A DNA stretch of 64,000 nt from Streptomyces pseudovenezuelae. Its GTDB lineage: Bacteria > Actinomycetota > Actinomycetes > Streptomycetales > Streptomycetaceae. Below the pieces are notes generated by a model. The model made no database searches. It saw only the letters and a program-made list of their open reading frames with translations, and had not been told where the DNA came from. Of this stretch, positions 38,085 to 51,269 are shown in pieces. Every line of letters starts with the position of its first letter. The first letter of the stretch is position 1. The stretch spans positions 502,853 through 566,852 of the forward strand of contig NZ_KQ948144.1 in NCBI RefSeq assembly GCF_001513955.1. Direction: 5' to 3'. Both the position numbers and the translations under genes were made by a program.

Positions 38085-38612
38085 ATGCCGCAGCTGACCC
38101 CGCCCGACGCCCGGTTCCACGCCTCCTACCTCGACGCCGTGAGCGAGTTCACCGAAGAGGGCCAGGACCCGGCCATGCTGGAGAGCGGATGGATCGGACC
38201 GCACGCGCAGGGGCTGCGGGAGCCCGCGGGGTTCGCGGCCTTCGTGGACATGCTGCGCGCGGAGACCCAACGGCCGCGCCGACCGGACTGGGTGCCGATG
38301 ACGAACCTCTGGTACGTCGAGGGCGACACCTTCCTCGGCAGGCTCTCGATACGGCACCGGCTCACCCCGCATCTGCTGGAGCTCGGCGGCCACATCGGAT
38401 ACGTGATCCGTCCCGGGGCCCGGCGACGGGGGCACGCCACCGCCATGCTCGCGGCCGCTCTGCCGGTCTGCCGTCAACTCGGCGTCGACCGCGCCCTGGT
38501 GACCTGTGACGCCATCAACACCGCGTCTCGTAAGGTGATCGAGGCCAATGGCGGAGAATTCGAGGACCGGCGCGGCGGAAAGCTGCGGTACTGGATCCGG
38601 ACGGGGAACTGA
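38085..38612 (+). CDS. GNAT family N-acetyltransferase
   Basis: A 175-residue acetyl-CoA-dependent acetyltransferase. The acetyl-CoA pyrophosphate loop is RPGARRRGHAT (motif A), followed by a helix and CDAINTASRKVIEANGGEFE near the C-terminus, as in RimJ/RimL-like members. The ATG at 38085 gives the usual length; a GTG one codon earlier is an alternative. It is divergent from the TerD-like gene, sharing a short intergenic region. Substrate unknown. Confidence 0.85.
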   Translation: MPQLTPPDARFHASYLDAVSEFTEEGQDPAMLESGWIGPHAQGLREPAGFAAFVDMLRAETQRPRRPDWVPMTNLWYVEGDTFLGRLSIRHRLTPHLLELGGHIGYVIRPGARRRGHATAMLAAALPVCRQLGVDRALVTCDAINTASRKVIEANGGEFEDRRGGKLRYWIRTGN

Positions 38613-38627
38613 GGCGTCTACGTCGTT

Positions 38628-39815
38628 ATGGACCTGGAGAAGCAGCCCGCGCCGCAGGCGCCCCCACCCGAAGGATGCCTGACCGTCGCGATTCGCATCC
38701 CCGTACGGATCGTCGTGCTCGTGCTGGTCGTGCCCGTGCGGCTCGTGTGGGACGCGCTCGTCGTCGTGGGGCGCTTCCTGCGGGACTACCTGGTGCGGCC
38801 GCTGTGGCGGGCGCTGGTCGTCTGGCCCTGCGTGGCCCTGTGGCGCTACCTGGTCGTGCCGGTCGCCAAGGCGGTCGGCTGGCTCGGCAAGGTGCTCCTC
38901 GTCGTCCCCCTGGTGTGGCTGTACCGGTATGTACTGACGCCGGTCGGGCACGGCATCGCCTGGACCGTGCGGGGGGTGGGCGCCGGGCTGGTGTGGGTGT
39001 ACGCGCGTGTGCTCACTCCGGTCGGGCACGGCGTCCTGTGGGTCCTCAAGGGCCTTGGCGCCGGGCTCGTATGGATCCTCACACTGATCGCGAACGGCCT
39101 CGCTGCCGTCGTGCGGGGGATCGCGTGGGTCCTGCGGGGCATCGGGGCCGGGCTGACGTGGGTGTACGCGCGCATGTTCACTCCGGTCGGGCACGGGATC
39201 GTGTGGCTCCTCAAGGGCGTCGGAGCCGTGCTCGCCTGGATCTTCACGCCGGTCGGGCGGGCGATCGTCTGGTGCGCCAGGGGGCTCGCGTGGCTGGCGA
39301 GTGCCGTCGTCACCGGGATCGGTGCCGGCCTGTACTGGATCGCCCGGATCCTGCTCGTGCTGCCCGTCGTCGCCCTGTGGCGCTGGATCCTCGCGCCCGT
39401 GGGAAGAGCCCTCGCCGTGGTCGGGCGGGAGGTGTGGGACGCGCTCGGGCACGCCTGGCGGATCGCCGGGCGCATCTCCCTCGTCGTCGGCCGGTTCCTC
39501 GCGACCCTGTTCCGGTGGATCTTCGTCGAGCCGGTGCGCTGGGTGTACCGCGAGATCCTGACCCCCGTCGGACACGTGATCCGGGACACGGTGCTGCGTC
39601 CCGTCGCCGAGGCCGCGCGCAGTGTGGGACGGATCACCCGGGCCGCGCTCGCCTCCGCCAGGGAGTCCGTACGGCAGGCCCGCGCCGACGTCCGGCGGAT
39701 GCTCTTCGGCGACGCCGGCGGCACTCGTGAGCGTGAGGCGGTGGCCCGACGGGAACCGCAGGCCGCCGACACACGTACTCTTGGTAGCAGTACGACCGCA
39801 CTCACGAAGGACTGA
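38628..39815 (+). CDS. Repetitive hydrophobic membrane protein of unknown function
   Basis: 395 residues, almost all hydrophobic or aromatic with regularly spaced Arg and Lys. A unit of about 25 residues recurs, centred on TPVGHG(I/V) … GAGL-W-VYAR: clear copies near residues 104, 129, 184 and 206, with decayed ones elsewhere. Each unit could form an amphipathic or membrane helix. The last ~80 residues are basic and hydrophilic. The start is the ATG at 38628, 15 bp after the GNAT stop, with only a weak ribosome binding site. No known domain was recognised. TIGR03936 follows immediately. Confidence 0.75.
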   Translation: MDLEKQPAPQAPPPEGCLTVAIRIPVRIVVLVLVVPVRLVWDALVVVGRFLRDYLVRPLWRALVVWPCVALWRYLVVPVAKAVGWLGKVLLVVPLVWLYRYVLTPVGHGIAWTVRGVGAGLVWVYARVLTPVGHGVLWVLKGLGAGLVWILTLIANGLAAVVRGIAWVLRGIGAGLTWVYARMFTPVGHGIVWLLKGVGAVLAWIFTPVGRAIVWCARGLAWLASAVVTGIGAGLYWIARILLVLPVVALWRWILAPVGRALAVVGREVWDALGHAWRIAGRISLVVGRFLATLFRWIFVEPVRWVYREILTPVGHVIRDTVLRPVAEAARSVGRITRAALASARESVRQARADVRRMLFGDAGGTREREAVARREPQAADTRTLGSSTTALTKD

Positions 39816-39863
39816 GCGACACTGGGCAAGCGACAGCCCGAAGGCCCGCCGCCCGCACCGGCG

Positions 39864-40628
39864 GTGCAGCGCATCCGACTGCGCTACACCAAGCGCGGCC
39901 GCCTCCGGTTCACCAGCCACCGTGACTTCCAGCGCGCCTTCGAGCGTGCGCTGCGCCGTGCCGAGGTGCCCATGGCGTACTCGGCGGGGTTCACGCCGCA
40001 TCCGAAGGTGTCGTACGCCAATGCCGCACCCACCGGCACGGGCAGTGAGGCGGAGTACCTGGAGATCGCGCTCACGCAGGCGCGCGACCCGGAGAAGCTC
40101 CGGCTCCTCCTCGACGAGTCGTTGCCCGCCGGGCTCGATGTCGTCGACGCGGTCGAGGCCCGCACCTCGGGACTCGCCGACCGGCTGACCGCTTCCGTGT
40201 GGGAGCTCAGGCTGGACGGCGTGCACCAGGCCGAGGCCGAGAGCGCGGTCGCCGCGTTCACCTCCGCCGAGGCGGTCGAGGTCCAGCGCACCACCAAGAA
40301 CGGCCTGAGGACCTTCGACGCCCGCCCCGCGGTCGTACAACTCGAAACGCACAGTGAACCCGCTGATAGGCCGACCGACCAGCCCTGTGCGATACTGCGG
40401 CTGGTTGTTCGGCACGTGACGCCTGCCGTTCGACCCGACGACGTCCTGTCCGGTCTCCGCGCCGTGGCCGACCTGGCGCCGCCGGTCCCCGCAGCGGTGA
40501 CCAGGCTGGCGCAGGGGCTGCTCGATGAAGAGACCGGCACGGTGACCGACCCGCTCGCGCCCGACCGCGAGGCAGTCGAGGCCCACTCAACGGCCGAACC
40601 GACTGCCGCCGCGAAGGCGCCGGCGTAA
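39864..40628 (+). CDS. TIGR03936 family radical SAM-associated protein (DUF2344)
   Basis: The 254-residue product opens with QRIRLRYTKRGRLRFTSHRD and contains AYSAGFTPHPKVSYANAAPT, the hallmarks of the family. The GTG at 39864 has a poor ribosome binding site. A CTG at 39822, with AAGGA upstream, is a credible alternative that would add 14 residues and fits the spacing after the membrane-protein gene. The family is defined by its association or fusion with TIGR03960 radical SAM proteins. Here the partner is 21 kb away, the other side of the accessory region. rne follows after a 263-bp leader. Confidence 0.88.
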   Translation: MQRIRLRYTKRGRLRFTSHRDFQRAFERALRRAEVPMAYSAGFTPHPKVSYANAAPTGTGSEAEYLEIALTQARDPEKLRLLLDESLPAGLDVVDAVEARTSGLADRLTASVWELRLDGVHQAEAESAVAAFTSAEAVEVQRTTKNGLRTFDARPAVVQLETHSEPADRPTDQPCAILRLVVRHVTPAVRPDDVLSGLRAVADLAPPVPAAVTRLAQGLLDEETGTVTDPLAPDREAVEAHSTAEPTAAAKAPA

Positions 40629-40891
40629 GGAAGGTCCCGCGAAGGACGGGCGTCGTAGCGCAGCCCTGGTACTCGGGAGCCACCTGGGTCGGGCGGCGCA
40701 CCGACCACAAGACTTTCGCCAGGCCGTACCCAACAAGGGCGTACGGAACCGGCGAGACAGGACACAGAGAGCTCCCGTGCGGCGCCCGCGCCCCGGACGG
40801 CGGCACCGCGCATCGCGCGAGCCGCGGACGTCACCGGCATCCTCGCCGGACCAGGCGCGGCGCCCGGGAGCCTGACGGGAGACAAGCCCGC

Positions 40892-44974
<4,083 letters not shown>

Positions 44975-45010
44975 CGCACGGTCACCGCATCTTTTCAGCC
45001 GTCTGATGAT

Positions 45011-45046
45011 CGAAATCCGCTCCTGGTTCGCCGGGGGCGGATTTCG
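45011..45046 (+). terminator. Hairpin terminator after rne
   Basis: Ten-base perfect arms (CGAAATCCGC at 45011–45020 and its complement at 45037–45046) with a 16-nt loop, followed by TGATTCTGT, 37 bp after the rne stop codon. Confidence 0.7.
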
Positions 45047-45136
45047 TGATTCTGTGGGTATTGCGTCCGACGGAAAGTTGTCAACCGGTGATCGATCATG
45101 TGAATGGCTGGTGAATCCCGGGCCTGTCCCCAGGGT

Positions 45137-45142
45137 TATGAT
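45137..45142 (+). promoter_or_regulatory. Candidate -10 for the rml cassette
   Basis: TATGAT lies 44 bp before the rmlA GTG in an AT-rich stretch unlike the surrounding coding DNA, after the rne terminator. No good -35 is visible. Another possible element (TTGACG near 45154) lies downstream. Confidence 0.3.
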
Positions 45143-45185
45143 GTGAGCCGAGATTGACGCTTAATTTAGACAAATAGGGATTTTC

Positions 45186-46253
45186 GTGAAGGCTCTCGTG
45201 CTCTCCGGGGGAGCGGGCACCCGCCTCCGCCCGATCACCCACACCTCCGCCAAGCAGTTGGTGCCGGTCGCCAACAAGCCCGTGCTGTTCTACGGCCTGG
45301 AGGCGATCGCCGAGGCCGGGATCAGTGAGGTCGGCATCGTCGTCGGCGACACCGCCGACGAGATCCGCGAGGCGGTGGGCGACGGTTCCCAGTTCGGGAT
45401 CAAGGTCACCTACATTCCGCAGGACGCGCCGCTGGGCCTCGCCCACGCCGTCCTCATCGCGCAGGAGTTCCTCGGTGACGAGGACTTCGTCATGTACCTC
45501 GGCGACAACTTCATCGTCGGTGGCATCACCGGTCTGGTGGACGAGTTCCGCGCCGAGCGGCCCGAAGCGCAGATCCTGCTGACCCGCGTCCCCAACCCCA
45601 CCTCCTTCGGTGTCGCCGAGCTCGACGCCGACGGCCGGGTGGTGGGCCTGGAGGAGAAGCCGAAGCAGCCCAAGAGCGACCTGGCACTCGTCGGCGTCTA
45701 CCTCTTCACCCCGGCCATCCACGAGGCCGTCCGCTCCATCGAGCCGTCCTGGCGCGGCGAGCTGGAGATCACCCACGCGATCCAGTGGCTGATCGACCAG
45801 AAGCGTGACGTGCGCTCCACGACCATCTCCGGCTACTGGAAGGACACCGGCAACGTCACCGACATGCTGGAGGTCAACCGGTCGGTCCTGGAGACCGTCG
45901 ATCCGGTGAACAAGGGCACGGTCGACGAGTCCAGCGAGATCATCGGCCGGGTCCGCATCGAGGCGGGCGCCCGGGTCAGTGGCAGCCGGATCGTCGGTCC
46001 TGCCATCATCGGTGCCGGCACGGTGGTCAACGACGCCTACATCGGTCCGTTCACGTCCGTCTCCGAGGACTGCCGGATCGAGGACAGCGAAATCGAGTAC
46101 TCCATCGTGCTGCGCGGCTCGTCCGTGACCGGCGTGCGCCGCGTGGAGGCCTCCCTCATCGGACGTGACGTCGAGGTCACGCCCGCGCCCCGCAACCCCA
46201 AGGCACACCGGCTCGTGCTCGGTGATCACAGCAAGGTGCAGATCTCTTCATGA
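45186..46253 (+). CDS. rmlA: Glucose-1-phosphate thymidylyltransferase (long form)
   Basis: Makes dTDP-glucose from glucose-1-phosphate and dTTP. The N-terminal nucleotidyltransferase domain has LSGGAGTRLRPIT, KPVLFYGLEAI, YLGDNF and WKDTGNV. A C-terminal left-handed beta-helix (about 240–340, hexapeptide-like SRIVGPAIIGAGT) makes it the 355-residue StrD-like long form often found with natural-product and surface-sugar genes, rather than the ~290-residue RmlA. The GTG at 45186 follows TAGGGA. The stop overlaps the rmlB start. Confidence 0.93.
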   Translation: MKALVLSGGAGTRLRPITHTSAKQLVPVANKPVLFYGLEAIAEAGISEVGIVVGDTADEIREAVGDGSQFGIKVTYIPQDAPLGLAHAVLIAQEFLGDEDFVMYLGDNFIVGGITGLVDEFRAERPEAQILLTRVPNPTSFGVAELDADGRVVGLEEKPKQPKSDLALVGVYLFTPAIHEAVRSIEPSWRGELEITHAIQWLIDQKRDVRSTTISGYWKDTGNVTDMLEVNRSVLETVDPVNKGTVDESSEIIGRVRIEAGARVSGSRIVGPAIIGAGTVVNDAYIGPFTSVSEDCRIEDSEIEYSIVLRGSSVTGVRRVEASLIGRDVEVTPAPRNPKAHRLVLGDHSKVQISS

Positions 46254-47236
46254 CCACTCGGATTCTGGTGACCGGCGGTGCCGGCTTCATCGGCTCGCAC
46301 TACGTCCGTACCGTGCTCGGCCCCCAGGGCCCCGGTGACGTCTCGGTCACCGTCCTGGACAAGCTGACCTACGCGGGCAACCCGGCCAACCTCGACGAGG
46401 TGCGCGAGCACCCCGGATTCGCCTTCGTGCAGGGCGACATCTGCGACCCCGAGCTGGTCGCCAAGCTGATGGCCGAACACGACCAGGTGGTGCACTTCGC
46501 CGCCGAGTCGCACGTCGACCGTTCCATCGACGGCGGCGCCGAGTTCGTGCGCACCAACGTGGTCGGCACGCACACCCTGATCGACGCGGCCCACCGCGCC
46601 GGCATCAAGACCTTCGTGCACATCTCCACGGACGAGGTCTACGGCTCGATCGACGAGGGTTCCTGGCCCGAGACGCACCCGCTGGAGCCCAACTCGCCGT
46701 ACTCCTCGGCGAAGGCGTCCAGCGACCTGATCGCGCTGTCGTACCACCGCACCCACGGCCTGGACGTGCGCGTGACCCGCTGCTCCAACAACTACGGGCA
46801 CCACCACTTCCCCGAGAAGGTCATCCCGCTCTTCGTGACCAACCTCCTCGACGGCAAGAAGGTCCCGCTGTACGGCGACGGCGGCAACGTCCGCGACTGG
46901 CTGCACATCGACGACCACGTCCAGGGCATCGAGCTCGTGCGCACCAAGGGCCGCGCCGGCGAGGTCTACAACATCGGCGGCGGCACCGAGCTCTCCAACA
47001 AGGAGCTCACCGGCCTGCTGCTGAAGGCCTGCGGCGCCGACTGGGAGACCAGCGTCGAGTACGTCGAGGACCGCAAGGGCCACGACCGCCGCTACTCCGT
47101 CGACTGCACGAAGATCCGCGAGGAGCTCGGCTACGAGCCCCGCAAGAGCTTCGAGCAGGGCCTCGCCGAGACCGTGCAGTGGTACCGCGACAACCGTGCC
47201 TGGTGGGAGCCGCTGAAGGAGCGGGCCGCGCTGTGA
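46250..47236 (+). CDS. rmlB: dTDP-glucose 4,6-dehydratase
   Basis: NAD-dependent extended SDR that converts dTDP-glucose to dTDP-4-keto-6-deoxyglucose. The Rossmann motif is GGAGFIG near the N-terminus; the active site has STDEVYG and Y151-S-S-A-K155; the signature NNYGHHHFPEKVIPLF is present. 328 residues is standard. Four-base overlaps with rmlA before it and rmlD after it show a tightly coupled operon. Confidence 0.95.
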   Translation: MTTRILVTGGAGFIGSHYVRTVLGPQGPGDVSVTVLDKLTYAGNPANLDEVREHPGFAFVQGDICDPELVAKLMAEHDQVVHFAAESHVDRSIDGGAEFVRTNVVGTHTLIDAAHRAGIKTFVHISTDEVYGSIDEGSWPETHPLEPNSPYSSAKASSDLIALSYHRTHGLDVRVTRCSNNYGHHHFPEKVIPLFVTNLLDGKKVPLYGDGGNVRDWLHIDDHVQGIELVRTKGRAGEVYNIGGGTELSNKELTGLLLKACGADWETSVEYVEDRKGHDRRYSVDCTKIREELGYEPRKSFEQGLAETVQWYRDNRAWWEPLKERAAL

Positions 47237-48129
47237 CCGACAACCGCACCTGGCTGGTCACGGGCGCGGGCGGCATGCTGGGCCAGGACGTCCTGGCCCG
47301 GCTGTCCCAGTCGGGGGAGCGGTACGTCGCCCTCGACCGCAAGGCGCTGGACCTCACCGACGCCGAGGCCGTGAGCGCGGCGCTCGAAGAGCACCGGCCC
47401 GCAGTGGTCGTCAACTGCGCCGCCTGGACGGCCGTCGACGACGCCGAGACCCGTGAGGACGAGGCGCTCGCCATCAACGGCGACGGGCCCCGCTATCTCG
47501 CCGCCGCCTGCGCCCGCACCGGCGCCGTCCTGCTGCACGTCTCCACGGACTACGTCTTCGCCGGGGACGCCACCACGCCGTACGCCGAGGACGCGCCCAC
47601 CGCGCCCCGCAGCGCCTACGGCCGCACCAAGCTGGCCGGGGAGAAGGCGGTCCTCGCGACCGAGCGCGGCTATGTCGTGCGCACCGCCTGGCTCTACGGT
47701 GCCGGCGGCCCCAACTTCGTCAGGACGATGATCAAGCTGGAGGGCGTCAAGGACACCCTCGACGTCGTCGACGACCAGCGCGGCCAGCCCACCTGGAGCG
47801 CCGATCTCGCGGGCCTGCTGGTCGAGCTGGGCCGCGGCGCCCTGGCCGGCACCGCCCCGGCGGGCGTCTACCACGGCACCAGCTCCGGCGAGACCACCTG
47901 GCACGGCTTCACCCAGGAGATCTTCCGTCTGCTCGGCGCCGACCCGGACCGGGTCCGCCCCACCACGAGCGACGCGTTCGTGCGCCCCGCCCCCCGTCCC
48001 GCCTACAGCGTCCTCGGTCACGGCCGGTTCGCCGAGGCCGGCATCGAGCCGCTGCGCGACTGGCGCACGGCTCTCACCGAGGCCTTCCCGGAGATCCACC
48101 GGGTCCATCTGAAGGAGAACACGGCGTGA
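47233..48129 (+). CDS. rmlD: dTDP-4-dehydrorhamnose reductase
   Basis: Last enzyme of the dTDP-rhamnose pathway, reducing the 4-keto group. The GTG at 47233 overlaps the rmlB stop and gives 298 residues. The nucleotide-binding motif is GAGGMLGQD; the active site is STDYVFAG with Y129-G-R-T-K133; RTAWLYG is also present. It overlaps the glycosyltransferase start by four bases. Confidence 0.94.
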   Translation: MTDNRTWLVTGAGGMLGQDVLARLSQSGERYVALDRKALDLTDAEAVSAALEEHRPAVVVNCAAWTAVDDAETREDEALAINGDGPRYLAAACARTGAVLLHVSTDYVFAGDATTPYAEDAPTAPRSAYGRTKLAGEKAVLATERGYVVRTAWLYGAGGPNFVRTMIKLEGVKDTLDVVDDQRGQPTWSADLAGLLVELGRGALAGTAPAGVYHGTSSGETTWHGFTQEIFRLLGADPDRVRPTTSDAFVRPAPRPAYSVLGHGRFAEAGIEPLRDWRTALTEAFPEIHRVHLKENTA

Positions 48130-50126
48130 CGGTCAAGGTCAGCGTCGTCATCGCGGTCTACAACCCCGGCAAGTACGTCGAGGACTGCATCACGGGTCTG
48201 CTCCGGCAGAGCCTGACCCCGGACGAGTTCGAGGTCTACTTCGTCAACGACGGCTCCACCGACGAGACCCCGGCCCGGCTGGACCAGCTCGCCGCCGAGC
48301 ACCCGCACTTCCACGTCATCCACCAGGAGTCCTCCGGCTGGTCGGGCAGGCCCCGCAACACCGGCATCGAGGCCGCCCAGGGCGAGTACGTCATGTTCGT
48401 CGACCACGACGACTGGCTCGGCGACGAGGCCCTTGAGCGGATGTACGACTACGGCAAGGCCAACGAGGCCGACGTCGTCGTGGGCAAGATGGCCGGCATC
48501 GGACGCCCGGTCCCGCAGGAGCTGTTCCGGGTCAACCGGCCGCGCGCCACCGTCTCCAACGCGCCGCTGATCGACAGCCTCACCCCGCACAAGATGTTCC
48601 GGCGGGAGTTCCTGAACGAGCACGGGATCCGCTTCAAGGAGGGTCGCCGCCGGCTGGAGGACCACGTCTTCGTCGTGGAGACCTACCTGCGCGCGAAGAA
48701 CGTCTCCGTCCTGGGCGACTACCTGTGCTACTACCACATCACCCGTGACGACGGCTCCAACGCCGGCTTCCAGCGCTTCGACCCGGTCGGCTACTTCGGC
48801 AACCTGCGCGAGGCCCTCGACGTCGTCGAGTCGCTGACCGAGCCCGGCGCGCTGCGCGACAAGCTGTTCAGCCGCTGGCTGCGCAACGAGATGGTCGAGC
48901 GGCTGCGCGGCCAGCGCCTCCTCAAGCTCCCCGAGGACTACGCCGAGGAGCTGTACACCGAGATCCACAAGGTGGTCACCGAGCGCTTCGGCCCCGGTGT
49001 CGTCGCCCGTCTCGGCCTCACCCAGAAGGTGGTCGCGGGGCTGGTCTTCGCCGACCGCTACCAGGACATCCGCACGCTCGCCGAGTGGGAGGCCGGGATC
49101 AAGCCCACCGGCGCGCTCACCTCGCTGGAGTGGCAGGACGGCACCCTGCGCGTCGGCTTCGACGCCGAACTGCACATCGGCGACGAGCCGATGACCTTCC
49201 GTCAGGAGGGCGAGCGCCGGCTGCTCGGCCTGCCGCTGTCCGACGAGGCCCTGGGGGCCCTCGACGACCAGGGCATCAAGCTGGACGCCCCGCTCGCCAA
49301 GAGCGATGTGGACCTGGTGGTCCGGCACCGCGAGGACGCCCGGCAGTTCTACCTCCCCGTCAAGAGCGAGCTGCACGAGGTCGCGGCCGGGGACGGTGTC
49401 CTCCGCCAGCGGATCTCCGCCCGCGCCGAGCTCGACCCCGAGACGGCGGCCTCCGGCGCCCCGCTCGACAAGGGCATCTGGGACCTGCACCTCAGGATCA
49501 AGTCCTGCGGCTGGAGCAAGGAGACCCGGCTCGGCGCGGTGCGCGGCGAGGACGTCGAGGCCGGCCGGCTGGCCGCCCTCACCGGCGAGCCCCAGCGGCT
49601 CGTCCTGCCCTACTGGACCGACGGACCCGGCAACCTCTCGCTCGACGTTGACCAGCACACCAACAAGCTGGAGGGCGAGGCGGTCGCGTTCATGCCGCCC
49701 GCCGAGGGCACCGTCGAGGGTTCGGACGTACGGCTGCCCCTGCCGCTGCACATCGCCGCGACCGGCGGAGACACCGTTCAGCTGCGCTTCGAGCGCAAGA
49801 ACGTCGGCAAGTACCCGGCCGACGCCACGCTGGACGGCCGTATCGCCACCGCCACGCTGCCGCTGGACAAGCTCACCGGCATGCGCTGGGCGGTCCGGGT
49901 CGGGGTGCCCTCCGCGGCCCGCGGTGAGCGCAAGTGGACCCGGCTCCCGGTCGATGTCGTGGTGGACGCCTCCGGTGCCGCCAAGGTGATCGACCGGCAC
50001 ACCCCGTCGGCCACGAAGAAAGCCGCCGCCGCTGTCCCGAAGAAGAAGGCCGCCGCGCCGCGTCCGCTGTGGCGCCGGGCGGCCGGGCGTATCAAGCGCG
50101 CCCTGACCAACCAGAAGAAGGGCTGA
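48126..50126 (+). CDS. Family 2 glycosyltransferase with long C-terminal domain
   Basis: A 666-residue cytoplasmic or membrane-associated transferase. Residues 1 to about 230 are a GT-A fold (VIAVYNPGKYVEDC, VNDGSTDETPARL, FVDHDDWLGDEA with the metal-binding DxD-type acid cluster). A middle helical region and C-terminal beta-rich repeats (about 330–620) resemble wall-teichoic-acid glycosyltransferases of the TarS/TarQ type. The end is basic (KKKAAAPRPLWRRAAG). Lying inside the rml cassette, it probably transfers rhamnose or a related sugar to a cell-wall polymer (inference). Confidence 0.85.
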   Translation: MTVKVSVVIAVYNPGKYVEDCITGLLRQSLTPDEFEVYFVNDGSTDETPARLDQLAAEHPHFHVIHQESSGWSGRPRNTGIEAAQGEYVMFVDHDDWLGDEALERMYDYGKANEADVVVGKMAGIGRPVPQELFRVNRPRATVSNAPLIDSLTPHKMFRREFLNEHGIRFKEGRRRLEDHVFVVETYLRAKNVSVLGDYLCYYHITRDDGSNAGFQRFDPVGYFGNLREALDVVESLTEPGALRDKLFSRWLRNEMVERLRGQRLLKLPEDYAEELYTEIHKVVTERFGPGVVARLGLTQKVVAGLVFADRYQDIRTLAEWEAGIKPTGALTSLEWQDGTLRVGFDAELHIGDEPMTFRQEGERRLLGLPLSDEALGALDDQGIKLDAPLAKSDVDLVVRHREDARQFYLPVKSELHEVAAGDGVLRQRISARAELDPETAASGAPLDKGIWDLHLRIKSCGWSKETRLGAVRGEDVEAGRLAALTGEPQRLVLPYWTDGPGNLSLDVDQHTNKLEGEAVAFMPPAEGTVEGSDVRLPLPLHIAATGGDTVQLRFERKNVGKYPADATLDGRIATATLPLDKLTGMRWAVRVGVPSAARGERKWTRLPVDVVVDASGAAKVIDRHTPSATKKAAAAVPKKKAAAPRPLWRRAAGRIKRALTNQKKG

Positions 50127-50134
50127 GCCCCGCG

Positions 50135-50728
50135 ATGCGACCCCTTTCGATCTCCGGTGCCTGGGTGTTCGAGCCGAAGGTCTTCCCCGACGGCCGGGGC
50201 AGCTTCCACGAGTGGTTCAAGGCCCCCGTCTTCGCGGAGGCCGCGGGCCACTCGCTCGGGCTGGCCCAGGCCAACATGTCGGTCTCCAGCCGGGGCACCC
50301 TGCGCGGCATCCACTTCGCCGACGTGCCGCCCGGGCAGGCCAAGTACGTCAAGTGCGTGCGCGGCGCGGTCCTCGACGTGATCGTGGACATCCGGGTAGG
50401 TTCGCCGACCTTCGGCCAGTGGGAGATCGTCCGCCTCGACGACCAGGACCACCACGCCGTCTACCTCTCCGAGGGGCTCGGCCACGGGTTCATGGCGCTC
50501 ACCGACGACGCCACCGTGGTCTACCTGTGCTCGGAGGGCTACGCGCCCGAGCGTGAGCACGGCATCCACCCGCTCGACCCGGAGCTCGGCATCGAGTGGC
50601 CCGAAGGGGTCGCCCCGCTGCTCTCTCCCAAGGACGAGCAGGCGCCCACCCTGGCCGAGGCCCGCGAGCAGGGGCTGCTGCCCTCCTACGAGGAGTGCGT
50701 GGCGTACCGGGAGAGCCTCGGTTCCTGA
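50135..50728 (+). CDS. rmlC: dTDP-4-dehydrorhamnose 3,5-epimerase family protein
   Basis: Cupin-fold epimerase of the dTDP-rhamnose pathway. The 197-residue product has the substrate-binding GTLRGIHF with active-site His, KYVKCVRGAVLDVIVDIR and the HAVYLSEGLGHGF strand. The ATG at 50135 lies 9 bp after the glycosyltransferase stop. With rmlA, rmlB and rmlD it completes the dTDP-L-rhamnose set. The position at the end of the cassette, after the transferase, is slightly unusual. Confidence 0.92.
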   Translation: MRPLSISGAWVFEPKVFPDGRGSFHEWFKAPVFAEAAGHSLGLAQANMSVSSRGTLRGIHFADVPPGQAKYVKCVRGAVLDVIVDIRVGSPTFGQWEIVRLDDQDHHAVYLSEGLGHGFMALTDDATVVYLCSEGYAPEREHGIHPLDPELGIEWPEGVAPLLSPKDEQAPTLAEAREQGLLPSYEECVAYRESLGS

Positions 50729-50758
50729 CGCGTGGGTTTGAACGTGACGGGGCCCGGT

Positions 50759-50788
50759 TTGACCCGTTCGGCCGCGGCCCCGTAACCT
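50759..50788 (+). promoter_or_regulatory. Vegetative promoter of rplU–rpmA
   Basis: TTGACC (50759–50764) and TAACCT (50783–50788) are separated by 18 bp, a good match to a housekeeping sigma promoter. Transcription would begin near 50795, just before the leader hairpin and about 140 nt ahead of rplU. Confidence 0.7.
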
Positions 50789-50796
50789 AGACCGTC

Positions 50797-50819
50797 GGCG
50801 TGTCCACTGGTGACACGCC
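50797..50819 (+). promoter_or_regulatory. Leader hairpin upstream of rplU
   Basis: Perfect 8-bp stem (GGCGTGTC and GACACGCC) with a 7-nt loop located at the predicted start of the transcript, with a further ~115 nt of GC-rich leader before the rplU GTG. A structured leader fits a ribosomal-protein autoregulatory element, but I cannot match it to a named family. Confidence 0.45.
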
Positions 50820-50934
50820 ACATCCCCGTAAACCTCTTCCTCTCGGGTCGCTGTTCCGGCCGGGAGAGGCCGCTCGTTCTGCCGGGCGGCTGGACTGCGG
50901 GGGTGCCGTTCCCGAGCGAGAGAGTGAGATCCGC

Positions 50935-51255
50935 GTGTACGCCATCGTGCGCAGCGGTGGTCGCCAGCACAAGGTTGCTGTCGGCGACATCGTTGAGGTT
51001 GACAAGATTTCCACTGCCAAGGTTGGCGACACGGTCGAGCTCTCGACCCTGCTCGTTGTCGACGGCGACGCTGTGACCAGCGACCCGTGGGTCCTGGCCG
51101 GCATCAAGGTCCAGGCCGAGGTCGTGGACCACCACAAGGGCGTCAAGATCGACATCCTTCGCTACAAGAACAAGACCGGCTACCGCCGTCGTCAGGGCCA
51201 CCGCCAGCAGTACACGGCGATCAAGGTCACTGAGATCCCCGCGGCTGCGAAGTAA
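50935..51255 (+). CDS. rplU: 50S ribosomal protein L21
   Basis: 106 residues from the GTG at 50935, the usual size. Typical L21 sequence includes [17 protein letters not shown] at the N-terminus and [15 protein letters not shown] near the C-terminus. Upstream in-frame codons lie in the leader and are not conserved. L27 follows 14 bp later. Confidence 0.97.
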   Translation: MYAIVRSGGRQHKVAVGDIVEVDKISTAKVGDTVELSTLLVVDGDAVTSDPWVLAGIKVQAEVVDHHKGVKIDILRYKNKTGYRRRQGHRQQYTAIKVTEIPAAAK

Positions 51256-51269
51256 GGGACTGAGGAGAG

